Shown here: positions 17,239-25,166 of the stretch, in pieces
Position numbering within the stretch: the stretch's first letter is position 1
How the letters are laid out: each line of letters opens with the position of its first letter
Source of the DNA: Desulfobacterales bacterium
GTDB lineage: Bacteria > Desulfobacterota > UBA8473
NCBI GenBank assembly: GCA_016209225.1
Contig: JACQWO010000030.1
Coordinates: 1 to 36,905 of the forward strand
Length of the DNA: 36,905 bases
Direction of reading: 5' to 3'
Program-made: the position numbers and the translations under genes
Notes under the pieces: model-generated
The model's database searches: none
Told to the model about the DNA's origin: nothing
What the model saw: only the letters and a program-made list of their open reading frames with translations

Positions 17239-18129
17239 ATGAAGATTGAGAACGTAAAAAAGTGTAACCTGTGTGGTAAGAAAAACCCCAAACTTCTATT
17301 TTATCTACATGGTCGTCAGATTGTTCAGTGTAGAGAATGTAAGTTTAGATATGTCAATTGGGAGCCCAGTGAAAAGGATATCAAAAAAATGTACCAGAAA
17401 GATGAATACAGGAAAAACTGGGGCGATTCAGATGAGTTGATAAGTTTAAGGGTGAATAGTCTAAGAGGCGAGTATAAAAGGATAAGTGAATATGTATCTC
17501 AAGGAAGGGCATTGGATCTGGGGTGCGCAAGAGGGCATTTCCTCAATTTCTTGAAGGAGAGAGGTTGGGATGTCTACGGGCTCGAGCTATCTGAGGAATC
17601 TGCAAGTTTTGGCAGAGATAGATTTGACTTGAATATTACATTGGGAACAATAGAGGAAGCAGGTTTCCCCGATGAATACTTTGACCTGGTAACTTTGTGG
17701 GGAGTTATAGCTCACCTTCAGGATCCTCAGCAAACGGTTGGCGCTATCAGCAGAGTAATGAAAGAAGGTGGAATTTTAGCTATAAATACCCACAATGAAG
17801 ATTGGTTAATGACCGGGATATTCCACTTTTTGTATAGATTATTCCCTCAATTGATGCTTCCTTACCTTAAAGCAATGTATGACTATGAACATATCTGTTT
17901 CTTCTCTAAAAAAACCCTGACCCATTTGCTGATGAAAAAAGGGTTTAAAGTTTTAAAGGTGTACCCCGAAGAACCATATTCTCTGCAGTTCCAGCTCTAC
18001 AATTTTTCTTCGTGGGTTAGAGTATCAGCTAAAATAATGATGTCAGTCGATCGACTCTCAGGTACGGGACGAAAGATGGTAGTCTATGCCCGAAAAGACA
18101 GGGAAAAAAAATGGGTGATACAATTATAG
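17239..18129 (+). CDS. Class I SAM-dependent methyltransferase with N-terminal zinc-ribbon-like Cys motif
   Basis: 296 aa. The N-terminal CNLCGKKNPKLLFYLHGRQI then CRECKFRYVNWEP is a four-Cys element found in C/O-methyltransferases of surface sugars and in Methyltransf_23-type proteins. Motif I is RALDLGCARGHFLNFL (about 90-105), the acidic residue follows in VYGLELS, and a post-motif is DLVTLWGVIAHLQDP. It probably methylates a sugar or lipid intermediate made by the cluster. The end overlaps the start of the deacetylase by 19 bases. Confidence 0.82.
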   Translation: MKIENVKKCNLCGKKNPKLLFYLHGRQIVQCRECKFRYVNWEPSEKDIKKMYQKDEYRKNWGDSDELISLRVNSLRGEYKRISEYVSQGRALDLGCARGHFLNFLKERGWDVYGLELSEESASFGRDRFDLNITLGTIEEAGFPDEYFDLVTLWGVIAHLQDPQQTVGAISRVMKEGGILAINTHNEDWLMTGIFHFLYRLFPQLMLPYLKAMYDYEHICFFSKKTLTHLLMKKGFKVLKVYPEEPYSLQFQLYNFSSWVRVSAKIMMSVDRLSGTGRKMVVYARKDREKKWVIQL

Positions 18130-19169
18130 AAAGTATGGCCCTTTGGCTAGGGATCCCCTTAGAAAAGATAGAAAAGGATATTATGCACCAAAGGGATATA
18201 GCTTTATTAAAAAAAAGACTCGATATCGACAGCAGATCCATTTTGGAACGGCAGGCTAGAAAATTGGTCCAGATAATCCTCAACAGTGCTCCTACTCGGG
18301 CTCACTATATATTGACCAGTACCCTTAAAAAGATTCTATTGACAAAATGTTCGATTAGTAAAACCGGGGGTAGAGACGTAAGAGACTGGGATGTAATAAA
18401 ACTATACCAGAAACTAAAGAGCAATCTGAGTACTACAGGGATAAAATGGGCTAATGAAAAAAAGGGAGTTGTATGCATAACCCATGACGTGGACTTTGTT
18501 GAAGGGTATGATTTTGTCGAAGAACTGGTGGGGCTAGAGAAGAAATACAATATCAGATCCACCTATAATTTTTTGATTAAAGGGAGATACAGATGTGAAA
18601 GAGGGTTACTCCAATACATTATAGACAATGGGTTTGAGGTAGGATTACATGGCTATACCCATGATATTGCTTTAAGCTATAGGTCACCCTCTATTATAAG
18701 AAGGGATATAGAAAAAGCTTTATCTGAAATGGATTTCAGGGTAATGGGGTTTCGAACACCGGCATTGTCCATCAGTAAAAACCTGTTAACGGTTTTGAAA
18801 GAGCTTAATTTCAAATATGATTCCTCTCTAGCATCCACAAGCAGTTACTGGCAGGGCGTAGAGACATGCTTCCCATTTCGCTATCCTGGGATGGGGATCT
18901 GGGAGGTACCTTTGTGCCTTCAGGACAGTACAATGTTCAGGGATCATTCTATGAATGATGAAGATGCCCTACAATTGATTAAAAAGATGATTGGTGGGAT
19001 AATAGAGGTTGGAGGAGTTGCAGTAATAAATCTTCATCCATGTATTTTAAAGAATAGAATGGATTTTTACCATAGACTTCTTGACTATATTAAAGATCAA
19101 CATCAAATATGGGTTATTCCTGTGATTGGATTAATCGATTTTTTAGAGAGGCGGATAGATGAAGGCTAA
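18111..19169 (+). CDS. Polysaccharide deacetylase (NodB homology, CE4) family protein
   Basis: 352 aa. The NodB motifs are VVCITHDVDF (catalytic and metal Asp, about 120-128), GLHGYTHD (the His-x3-His metal site) and GFRTPALSI. A final LHP motif (INLHPCI) supplies the last catalytic His. The N-terminal ~110 residues are helical and unassigned. CE4 enzymes remove N-acetyl groups from GlcNAc-containing polymers or lipid-linked intermediates. There is no signal peptide, so it may act in the cytoplasm on a lipid-linked or nucleotide-linked substrate. Both ends overlap neighbours, so it is tightly within the operon. Confidence 0.83.
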   Translation: MGDTIIESMALWLGIPLEKIEKDIMHQRDIALLKKRLDIDSRSILERQARKLVQIILNSAPTRAHYILTSTLKKILLTKCSISKTGGRDVRDWDVIKLYQKLKSNLSTTGIKWANEKKGVVCITHDVDFVEGYDFVEELVGLEKKYNIRSTYNFLIKGRYRCERGLLQYIIDNGFEVGLHGYTHDIALSYRSPSIIRRDIEKALSEMDFRVMGFRTPALSISKNLLTVLKELNFKYDSSLASTSSYWQGVETCFPFRYPGMGIWEVPLCLQDSTMFRDHSMNDEDALQLIKKMIGGIIEVGGVAVINLHPCILKNRMDFYHRLLDYIKDQHQIWVIPVIGLIDFLERRIDEG

Positions 19170-19824
19170 AAGGTACCTGGTCTTTATAGCACTACCTCTT
19201 CTATTTAGTGTCACCTTCTATCTTCAGTTAAAACTAGATTGGATCAAGAAGGATAGGAAAGATTTTGAGAGCCTTCTTTACCTCCCGTCAGGAAAATTTA
19301 TCAAAACAGCCGCACTTGGTTTCGATGAATTGTTAGCCGATCTGCTCTGGGTCAAGGCAGTAGCCTATTTTGGGGGGCATTACCTTACAGACAAGCAATA
19401 TGATTGGCTCTATCACATCCTGGATATCGTCACAACTCTTGACCCAAGGTTTGAATATGTTTATGAATTTGGGGGGATAGTACTCTCAATCGAAGCAAAC
19501 CAGATAAAGGAGAGTGTTGCCTTACTCAAGAAGGGTATGGAACATCATCCGACAGCATGGAGGCTGCCATTTCTTCTAGGCTTTATTCATTTTTACTATC
19601 TTAATGACTATAAAGTTGCAGCTCACTATATAGAAAAGGCTTCATTTCTGCCGAATCGTCCTGACTTTTTACCTGGTTTAGCCGCAACTTTTTATACTAA
19701 AGCCCATACCCCTGAATTGGGCATAGAGTTTTTAACCAGGGTATATAACAGTACCAATGATGAACGGGTGAGAAGAAACATTGAAAAAAAGATAAAAGAG
19801 ATTGCAACCGGTTCAAAGCAGTAG
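19159..19824 (+). CDS. Membrane-anchored TPR-like protein
   Basis: 221 aa with one N-terminal membrane anchor (about residues 5-22) and a helical repeat region: LADLLWVKAVAYFGGHY, YHILDIVTTLDPRFEYVYEF, SVALLKKGMEHHPTAWRLPF, DYKVAAHYIEKASFLPNRPD. The spacing is TPR-like with a consensus too weak to name. It overlaps the deacetylase end by 11 bases and precedes an ABC transporter pair, so it may be a periplasm-facing adaptor of that transporter. No specific family is recognised. Confidence 0.7.
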   Translation: MKAKRYLVFIALPLLFSVTFYLQLKLDWIKKDRKDFESLLYLPSGKFIKTAALGFDELLADLLWVKAVAYFGGHYLTDKQYDWLYHILDIVTTLDPRFEYVYEFGGIVLSIEANQIKESVALLKKGMEHHPTAWRLPFLLGFIHFYYLNDYKVAAHYIEKASFLPNRPDFLPGLAATFYTKAHTPELGIEFLTRVYNSTNDERVRRNIEKKIKEIATGSKQ

Positions 19825-19841
19825 AAAAAGGGGAATGTCAA

Positions 19842-20774
19842 TTGATAGCGGTTAAGACTCAAGGGCTGTCCAAGGAATTCAGGACAGGATTCACAATGAA
19901 GAAGGTAAGCGCACTTCATAACCTGAACCTGGAGGTCGAAGAGGGAGAAATCTTTGGATATGTAGGGCCCAATGGTGCTGGGAAAACTACCACCTTAAAG
20001 ATACTTACAGGGCTTATATATCCCACTTCTGGAAATGCATGGATTCTTGGAAGAGATATCAGAGATGTAGCCATTAAGAAGGACATCGGTTTTCTTCCGG
20101 AAGGTCCTTATTTCTATGATTATCTTACAGCAAAAGAGTTTCTATATTTCTATGGACAACTTTTTGGCATGAGAAAGAGAGAGATAGAAAAAAAGGTGGG
20201 CGAACTCCTTGACCTGGTAGAGCTCAGGCATGTAAAGGATATTCAGCTTAGAAGATTTTCCAAGGGGATGCTCCAGAGAATAGGCATTGCTCAGGCATTG
20301 ATCAACGACCCAAAGCTTTTACTGCTTGATGAACCCATGTCAGGATTAGACCCTATTGGAAGGGCGAAGATTAAGGAAATTATCCTCCAACTGAAAGAAA
20401 CCGGAAAGACCATTCTATTTTCGTCACACATACTATCGGATGTAGAGATGTTGTGCGACAGAGTGGGGATATTAACTCAGGGGAGATTGATAGACGTGGG
20501 AAGCTTAGATACTCTTCTTGGTTCCGGGATAAAATCCATAGAGATTGTGACGTCCCATATAGCAAAAGATACTTTAAGAGAGATTGAGACTGTTGCAGAG
20601 AAGGTAACGTTAAGGGATGAGAAGTTGGTCATTGTTGTTAATGGGGAAGAAGATAAGGATAGGGTATTGGGAATTATCAACAGAAATAATGGGAGATTGA
20701 TTTCCTTAACACCTGGGAGAAAAACGCTGGAAGAGTATCTTGTTGAAAAGGTAAACAGAGAGGTTGCCTTATGA
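19842..20774 (+). CDS. ABC transporter ATP-binding protein (ABC-2 type exporter)
   Basis: 310 aa. The Walker A is GPNGAGKTTTLKIL (about 43-56), the signature is RRFSKGMLQRIGIAQAL, the Walker B is LLLLDEPMSGLDP and the H-loop is ILFSSHIL. The C-terminal ~80 residues are the regulatory extension seen in CcmA/NatA-like exporters. The only in-frame start is TTG at 19842, with AGGGG about 9 bases upstream; an ATG at 19835 is out of frame. It is coupled to the permease by ATGA. A decayed fragment with the same Walker A surroundings is at 4263-4331. Confidence 0.93.
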   Translation: MIAVKTQGLSKEFRTGFTMKKVSALHNLNLEVEEGEIFGYVGPNGAGKTTTLKILTGLIYPTSGNAWILGRDIRDVAIKKDIGFLPEGPYFYDYLTAKEFLYFYGQLFGMRKREIEKKVGELLDLVELRHVKDIQLRRFSKGMLQRIGIAQALINDPKLLLLDEPMSGLDPIGRAKIKEIILQLKETGKTILFSSHILSDVEMLCDRVGILTQGRLIDVGSLDTLLGSGIKSIEIVTSHIAKDTLREIETVAEKVTLRDEKLVIVVNGEEDKDRVLGIINRNNGRLISLTPGRKTLEEYLVEKVNREVAL

Positions 20775-21535
20775 AAATAAGGGCTATTATGATCAACACC
20801 TTTAGGGAAGCTATCAGGGACAAGGTGCTGTATAGCCTTTTATTCTTTGCGCTGTTAATGATTGGGGGATCAATCCTGTTGGGCAGATTGACTATCGGCG
20901 AAAACATTAAGATTATAAAAGATATGGGATTGGCAAGTATCTCTATATTCGGCATGTTGATTGCTATATTCGTAGGGATTGGCCTGGTTTATAAAGAGAT
21001 AGATAAAAAGACAATTTATACTGTTATTGCAAAACCCGTCCATCGTTACCAATTTCTGTTGGGCAAATACCTGGGTCTGATCTTAACCTTGCTGGTAGAG
21101 GTTGCTATTATGTCTTTCGGTCTTCTGCTCCTGGTCTTATCCTATGAGGGTCATGCAGAACTCTCAATCCTTAAAGCGATCCTGTTGATCTTCTTTGAAT
21201 TGATGACCATCACTGCCGTTGCAATTTTATTTTCATCTTTCTCTACCCCTATTTTAAGTGGATTATTCACTTTGGCTGTATATATAGTAGGACACCTATC
21301 TCGTGACCTGCTTGCCTTCGGAGCCAAATCCGAAAACGCCATGATTAAATATTCTACAGCATTTATATACTATTCTTTACCGAATCTGGATAATTTTAAT
21401 ATTAAGGGGAAAATAGTTCATCAAGCGCTTGTAAGCTGGGAGTATCTATCCTTTGCCATGCTCTACGGGGTTCTGTATATATCGATAACCTTGCTTTTGT
21501 CCATGGTTATCTTTCAAAAAAGAGATTTCAGGTAG
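20771..21535 (+). CDS. ABC-2 type transporter permease
   Basis: 254 aa with about six membrane helices and the NatB/NosY-like layout: IRAIMINTFREAIRDKVLYS at the N-terminus, a large loop, and VYKEIDKKTIYTVIAKPVHR with the coupling helix near residues 77-97. It starts inside the stop of the ATPase gene (ATGA), so the two subunits are translationally coupled. The substrate is unknown; location at the end of a glycan cluster and before pilD suggests export of a glycan or envelope component. Confidence 0.88.
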   Translation: MKIRAIMINTFREAIRDKVLYSLLFFALLMIGGSILLGRLTIGENIKIIKDMGLASISIFGMLIAIFVGIGLVYKEIDKKTIYTVIAKPVHRYQFLLGKYLGLILTLLVEVAIMSFGLLLLVLSYEGHAELSILKAILLIFFELMTITAVAILFSSFSTPILSGLFTLAVYIVGHLSRDLLAFGAKSENAMIKYSTAFIYYSLPNLDNFNIKGKIVHQALVSWEYLSFAMLYGVLYISITLLLSMVIFQKRDFR

Positions 21536-21555
21536 TGTCGGTTGTCAGTGGTCAG
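21535..21555. repeat. Degenerate heptamer array (3 units)
   Basis: GTGTCGG, TTGTCAG, TGGTCAG in register immediately after the permease gene. Same 7-bp period and GT-N-(A/G) core as the arrays at 5511, 22255, 24541, 30625, 31053, 31498 and 32489. Confidence 0.65.
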
Positions 21556-21591
21556 TTTTATTGGTAATATTTTAAATAACGGTGAATAGAA

Positions 21592-22251
21592 ATGATCAAC
21601 AGCGCCATCAAAAAAAGGTTTATTGGTATATCAATCGTGATATCCTTAATGATTGTCGCGGTATTTATAAAGGTATATTCAGGATCTATAAAGGAATATG
21701 AAAAGGGAGAAGAATCGTTTGTAAAAGGGGAGACTGAAGCCGCTATTGCTCATTACCAGAGATCGATCCAATGGTATACCCCTTTCAACAAATACGTCTC
21801 CAGATCAGTTGAACGTCTCTGGGAAATTGGCAATAAAGCCGAAAAAGGGGGGGAGGACAACCTTGCCTTAAAGGCATATCAGGAACTTCGAAGCAGCCTA
21901 TATTCCGTGAGAAGCTTTTATACCCCTTATCCTGAATGGATAGAGAGATGTAATGATAAGATATCCTCTCTGGTAGCAAAAAAGGAGCCTTATTCAAAAG
22001 CGGAGAGGGGAAAAACCTTTGTACAGAGGAAAGCCGAATCCCTCAAGATATTGAAGAAGGATTATGCACCCAATGTTTTCTGGTCAATACTTCTGGAGAT
22101 TGGTTTTATAGGTTGGATAGGTTGCACTATTGGTTTCATCTTTCGCGTATTCACAGGAGAAAAGGGATTTGATTCAAGACGGGCATTGTTATGGGGTGGG
22201 CTTATAATAATCTTCTATGCCTTGTGGATAGTAGGGATGATGAGGGCATAG
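21592..22251 (+). CDS. Two-span membrane protein of unknown function, TPR-like periplasmic segment
   Basis: 219 aa. One membrane helix is near residues 10-28 and another pair is near 158-215 (FWSILLEIGFIGWIGCTIGF, ALLWGGLIIIFYALWIVG). Between them is a helical segment (EYEKGEESFVKGETEAAIAH YQRS) resembling a TPR. Not recognised as a named family. Position suggests that it accompanies the ABC transporter. The start ATG has a weak ACGGTGA ribosome binding site. Confidence 0.65.
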   Translation: MINSAIKKRFIGISIVISLMIVAVFIKVYSGSIKEYEKGEESFVKGETEAAIAHYQRSIQWYTPFNKYVSRSVERLWEIGNKAEKGGEDNLALKAYQELRSSLYSVRSFYTPYPEWIERCNDKISSLVAKKEPYSKAERGKTFVQRKAESLKILKKDYAPNVFWSILLEIGFIGWIGCTIGFIFRVFTGEKGFDSRRALLWGGLIIIFYALWIVGMMRA

Positions 22252-22254
22252 AAC

Positions 22255-22282
22255 AGGAGTCAGAAGTCAGGAGTCAGAAGTG
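22255..22282. repeat. Heptamer array (4 units)
   Basis: AGGAGTC, AGAAGTC, AGGAGTC, AGAAGTG run right up to the ATG of the small membrane protein at 22285, so they overlap its ribosome-binding region. Confidence 0.8.
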
Positions 22283-22284
22283 AG

Positions 22285-22467
22285 ATGTTGGTTATTCATA
22301 TTTCAATGGTAGTTGTTGGCCTTTTAATGATTGGCTGGGGATTTTGGGCTGCTTACTATGCCAAAAGGCCATTTAACATAATAGGTGCTGTCTTTACCCC
22401 TATAGGGTTGATAGTTGCCTTATTAGGGGTGCTTTTAATATGTGTCCCGGGCTTCTTCTCGTCTTAA
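22285..22467 (+). CDS. Small two-span membrane protein
   Basis: 60 aa, almost entirely two hydrophobic helices (IHISMVVVGLLMIGWGFWAA and FTPIGLIVALLGVLLICVPG) joined by YYAKRPFNIIGAV. Starts 2 bases after a heptamer array, whose AGGAG may serve as a distant ribosome binding site. It lies between the 219-aa membrane protein and pilD, in the same direction. Function unknown; coding is supported by the coherent hydrophobic pattern and the clean position. Confidence 0.6.
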   Translation: MLVIHISMVVVGLLMIGWGFWAAYYAKRPFNIIGAVFTPIGLIVALLGVLLICVPGFFSS

Positions 22468-22505
22468 GGCTTTAACGAAATTGTTCTAGCATCTGAGAGG
22501 AAAAA

Positions 22506-23267
22506 ATGTCGTTTATCATCGGATACCTTATCCCCTTTATCTTTGGAACTATCATTGGTAGTTTCCTGAATGTATGTATATTCCGTCTTCCTAGAAAGCA
22601 ATCAATAGTATCTCCATCTTCCTATTGTCCAAACTGCCATAAACCCATCAAGCTCTATCATAATATCCCATTTCTGAGCTTCCTTTTTCTATGGGGAAAA
22701 TGTAGTAATTGCGGGGAACCTATATCTTTCAGGTACCTTGTTGTTGAGCTGCTTGCTGGTTTACTCTCTCTGGCGCTCTTTCTAAAGTTTGGTCTTTCCC
22801 TTAGCTATCTTGTATATCTGACTTTCAGCGCCGCATTGCTCGTCATAACCTTTATAGACCTGGATCACCAGATCATACCCGATGTTATTACCCTCCCGGG
22901 TATAATCCTGGGTCTTGCAGCATCTCTCTTCTTGCCCGGGATGACCTTTCTGGATTCTATAATAGGTACTGTTACCGGGGGTGGAGGGCTCTTCCTGGTA
23001 GCAATGGGTTATAGCCTTATAGCCAAAAGAGAAGGCATGGGCGCCGGTGATATAAAACTCATCTCCATGATTGGGGCATTCCTGGGTATAAAAGGGGTGT
23101 TATTGGCTATTTTTTTAGGCTCACTGTTCGGCTCATCGGTGGGTCTAACGGTGATGCTTAAAGAGAAGAGAGACCGCAGATACGCCGTACCTTTCGGCCC
23201 ATTTTTGGCAATTGGTGCAATGATTTACCTTTTTTGGGGGGAGATTATAGTAAGGCATTATCTGTAG
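22506..23267 (+). CDS. pilD: Prepilin peptidase / N-methyltransferase PilD
   Basis: 253 aa polytopic membrane aspartyl protease (A24A). It cleaves prepilins at the Gly-Phe junction and methylates the new N-terminus. The N-terminal domain has the double CxxC zinc motif: YCPNCHKP and KCSNCGEP (about residues 40-75). The catalytic aspartates are in FIDLDHQIIPD and MGAGDIKLISMIG. RBS GAGAGG is ahead of ATG 22506. It processes PilA (5553) and the four pseudopilins downstream. Full length. Confidence 0.95.
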   Translation: MSFIIGYLIPFIFGTIIGSFLNVCIFRLPRKQSIVSPSSYCPNCHKPIKLYHNIPFLSFLFLWGKCSNCGEPISFRYLVVELLAGLLSLALFLKFGLSLSYLVYLTFSAALLVITFIDLDHQIIPDVITLPGIILGLAASLFLPGMTFLDSIIGTVTGGGGLFLVAMGYSLIAKREGMGAGDIKLISMIGAFLGIKGVLLAIFLGSLFGSSVGLTVMLKEKRDRRYAVPFGPFLAIGAMIYLFWGEIIVRHYL

Positions 23268-23276
23268 ATTTTTTAT

Positions 23277-23361
23277 CTCACACAGAGTTCACAGAGAAAC
23301 AGAGTGATTATCTCAGTGATTCTCTGTGTGCTCGAGCGACCGAAGGGAGCGGGCGAGAGAA
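23277..23361 (+). repeat. GxxExxY-associated repeat, upstream copy
   Basis: Begins CTCACACAGAGTTCACAGAG and continues to GCGGGCGAGAGAA. Its last 57 bases (23305-23361) are repeated with one mismatch after the GxxExxY gene (23844-23900). An additional half copy, CATCTCACACAGAGTTCACA and four more bases, lies at 23405-23428. Open frames here only read through the repeat. Confidence 0.9.
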
Positions 23362-23370
23362 AAAGGATTT

Positions 23371-23383
23371 GGGGTCAGACCCC
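23371..23383. repeat. 13-bp palindrome GGGGTCAGACCCC
   Basis: Perfect short palindrome between the upstream repeat and the half copy. Variants recur at 24575-24587 (GGGGTCTGACCCC), 25691-25702 and 25724-25736, all within the minor pilin cluster. Confidence 0.85.
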
Positions 23384-23457
23384 AACGGCACGTTACGACC
23401 GCTTCATCTCACACAGAGTTCACAGAGATATTTACCCCACTACTACGGGAAGTTCTT

Positions 23458-23841
23458 ATGGAACTGAATAAATTTTCATCACAGATTATCAAGGCTGCCA
23501 TCACCGTGCATAGGGAACTTGGACCTGGATTATTAGAGTCCGTGTACCAATCCTGCATGGTTATTGAATTGAGGAATATGGGCATAAAGGTTCAATCTGA
23601 AGTGCCTCTACCGATTTTCTATCGAGGGCAGAGAGTACACGAGGAAGGATTTCGGCTGGACCTATTGATTGAAGATACGATCATTGTTGAGCTGAAGTCA
23701 GTGGAGAAAGTGCAGGGGGTGCATAAAAAGCAGCTTTTAACGTATTTACGTTTAGCAAAGAAGCCGCTTGGTTTATTGATAAATTTCAACGAGGTTGTGC
23801 TCAAAGACGGTATTACCAGAATTATCAATACTCCGGTATAA
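23458..23841 (+). CDS. GxxExxY family protein (PD-(D/E)XK nuclease-like)
   Basis: 127 aa from ATG 23458. The hallmark is GPGLLESVY (residues 22-30), followed by a nuclease-like core FRLDLLIEDTIIVELKSV (Asp and ExK) and a Gln in QLLTYLRL. These small proteins of unknown function are widespread in environmental genomes and often occur in many copies. The longer frame from 23326 only adds repeat-encoded residues. It is bracketed by direct repeats and breaks the pilD-fimT neighbourhood, so it appears to be a recent insertion. Confidence 0.88.
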   Translation: MELNKFSSQIIKAAITVHRELGPGLLESVYQSCMVIELRNMGIKVQSEVPLPIFYRGQRVHEEGFRLDLLIEDTIIVELKSVEKVQGVHKKQLLTYLRLAKKPLGLLINFNEVVLKDGITRIINTPV

Positions 23842-23843
23842 GT

Positions 23844-23900
23844 TGATTATCTCAGTGATTCTCTGTGTGCTCGAGCAACCGAAGGGAGCGGGCGAGAGAA
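23844..23900 (+). repeat. GxxExxY-associated repeat, downstream copy
   Basis: 57-bp direct repeat of 23305-23361 with a single mismatch (CGAGCAACC versus CGAGCGACC), starting 2 bases after the GxxExxY stop codon. Confidence 0.9.
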
Positions 23901-23951
23901 GGCTTTGGTTTACGGGTTGTACACTACGCAAAATGCTGGTGAGGAGTTCTA

Positions 23952-24536
23952 ATGCGTATCAGATTAAGAGATAAAAAAGGGTTTACCATGATCGAGTTGC
24001 TAATTGTCGTTGCAATTATTGGTATAACCGCAGCCGTTGCATCTCCCTATATAATAGATTGGATACCTACTATGAGAGTGAACTCAGCCGCGAGGGACCT
24101 GGTCTCTGAGATGCAGTTGGCTCGAATGAAGGCAGTTTCAGAGAGAAACGATTATGTGATTACATTTGATACGGCGAATAATCAGTATAGTATCTATGAC
24201 GACGGTGATAATGATGGAGCTGAGGCTTCTGAACTGGTAAAGACGGTGGATGTAGATACAGAGCATAAAGGTATACAATTCGGGTATGTAGCCGGAAAGA
24301 ATCCAAGTAATGAGGATATTACCGGTTCAGTGCAATTTGGAGCTACCAGTTCCCCAATCAGGGAAACTTTCATACCAAATGGTACTGCAAAATACAATGG
24401 GAGTGTCTACCTGATCCCAACTGAAGACATTACAAGTAGCAGAAGGGATAGGCAGAGGGCCATTACCGTGATTCAGACAGGCAGGATTAAACTCTGGAAG
24501 TATGATGCAGGTGGTAGCCCAGGACCATGGAAGTAA
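23952..24536 (+). CDS. Type IV pilus minor pilin FimT/GspH-like
   Basis: 194 aa. The prepilin leader MRIRLRDKKG is followed by [20 protein letters not shown] with Glu5. The globular part holds AARDLVSEMQLARMKAVSER, the GspH/FimT signature, then a beta-rich domain. FimT-like pseudopilins prime pilus assembly and some bind DNA. RBS GAGGAG precedes ATG 23952. First of the fimT-pilV-pilW-pilX set; the next pilin is separated from it by a toxin-antitoxin pair. Confidence 0.9.
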   Translation: MRIRLRDKKGFTMIELLIVVAIIGITAAVASPYIIDWIPTMRVNSAARDLVSEMQLARMKAVSERNDYVITFDTANNQYSIYDDGDNDGAEASELVKTVDVDTEHKGIQFGYVAGKNPSNEDITGSVQFGATSSPIRETFIPNGTAKYNGSVYLIPTEDITSSRRDRQRAITVIQTGRIKLWKYDAGGSPGPWK

Positions 24537-24540
24537 AATG

Positions 24541-24587
24541 AGAAGTCAGAAGTCAGAAGTTAGAGAAGGGAGTTGGGGTCTGACCCC
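24541..24587. repeat. Heptamer array plus GGGGTCTGACCCC palindrome
   Basis: AGAAGTC, AGAAGTC, AGAAGTT at 24541-24561 directly after the fimT stop, then the palindrome at 24575-24587. The same types of repeat flank other genes in this cluster. Confidence 0.8.
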
Positions 24588-24623
24588 GAATCCGCAACGG
24601 TAAAAAAAATAAGGGGGTTAACT

Positions 24624-24830
24624 ATGTTAAATACATTATGGGCAATTGTCCACGGGGAAAAAATCGAACTTTTAGAAAAGATTGACATCCCTGAAGGGAC
24701 TAAGGTATTGGTAACTATACTTCCCAAAGAACATGAACCACAATTTTGGTTAAAAACAAGTCAAATATCTTTGGATAAAGTTTGGAATAACACAGAGGAT
24801 GAAGTATATGCAAAACTACTCAAAGAATGA
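24624..24830 (+). CDS. Probable antitoxin of a MazF/PemK-type module
   Basis: 68 aa from ATG 24624, which has AAGGGGG upstream; a longer frame from 24573 would translate the palindrome and is unlikely. The N-terminal LNTLWAIVHGEKIELLEKID and IPEGTKVLVTILPKE resembles short antitoxins with a SpoVT/AbrB-like or DUF104-like strand. The C-terminal half (FWLKTSQISLDKVWNNTEDE) would wrap the toxin. It overlaps the toxin gene, typical of type II pairs. Confidence 0.75.
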   Translation: MLNTLWAIVHGEKIELLEKIDIPEGTKVLVTILPKEHEPQFWLKTSQISLDKVWNNTEDEVYAKLLKE

Positions 24831-25149
24831 TGTAATATTAGTCCGTTATCCCTTTTCAGACCTATCAACTTCTAAAGTTAGACCAGCGGTCATCATCAAT
24901 GCTCTCCATATTTCTGAAGATATTTTTATCGTGCCATTAACTAGCAAAACAACCTCTCTTTTACCTGGTGAATTTGTTCTGGAAGACTGGAGAGGTGGAG
25001 GGCTTAATGTAATTACAGCGGTAAAACGTGGAATTTATACTATAAACAAGACCCTCATTATAAAAAGGATTGGACAACTCTCAACTTTTGATTCAAAAAG
25101 GTTAGAGAGTTCTCTGCATGAATGGCTAGGATTTAAATCGTATATATAA
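24808..25149 (+). CDS. MazF/PemK-like toxin (mRNA interferase family)
   Basis: 113 aa. MazF fold motifs are NDVILVRYPFSDLSTSKVRP, AVIINA, FIVPLTSKTT and a C-terminal TINKTLIIKRIGQLS. Family members are ribosome-independent endoribonucleases. ATG 24808 has AGAGG nine bases upstream; ATG 24799 has no room for a ribosome binding site. It overlaps the antitoxin and ends 17 bp before pilV, so the pair is lodged inside the minor pilin operon. Confidence 0.85.
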   Translation: MQNYSKNDVILVRYPFSDLSTSKVRPAVIINALHISEDIFIVPLTSKTTSLLPGEFVLEDWRGGGLNVITAVKRGIYTINKTLIIKRIGQLSTFDSKRLESSLHEWLGFKSYI

Positions 25150-25166
25150 AACCGAGGTATTCACCA

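Noticed and set aside
23234-23467. 77-codon reading frame after pilD
   Set aside because: It starts inside pilD and then translates repeat DNA (SHTEFTEKQ-type text), shared with the gene-less copy at 5150.
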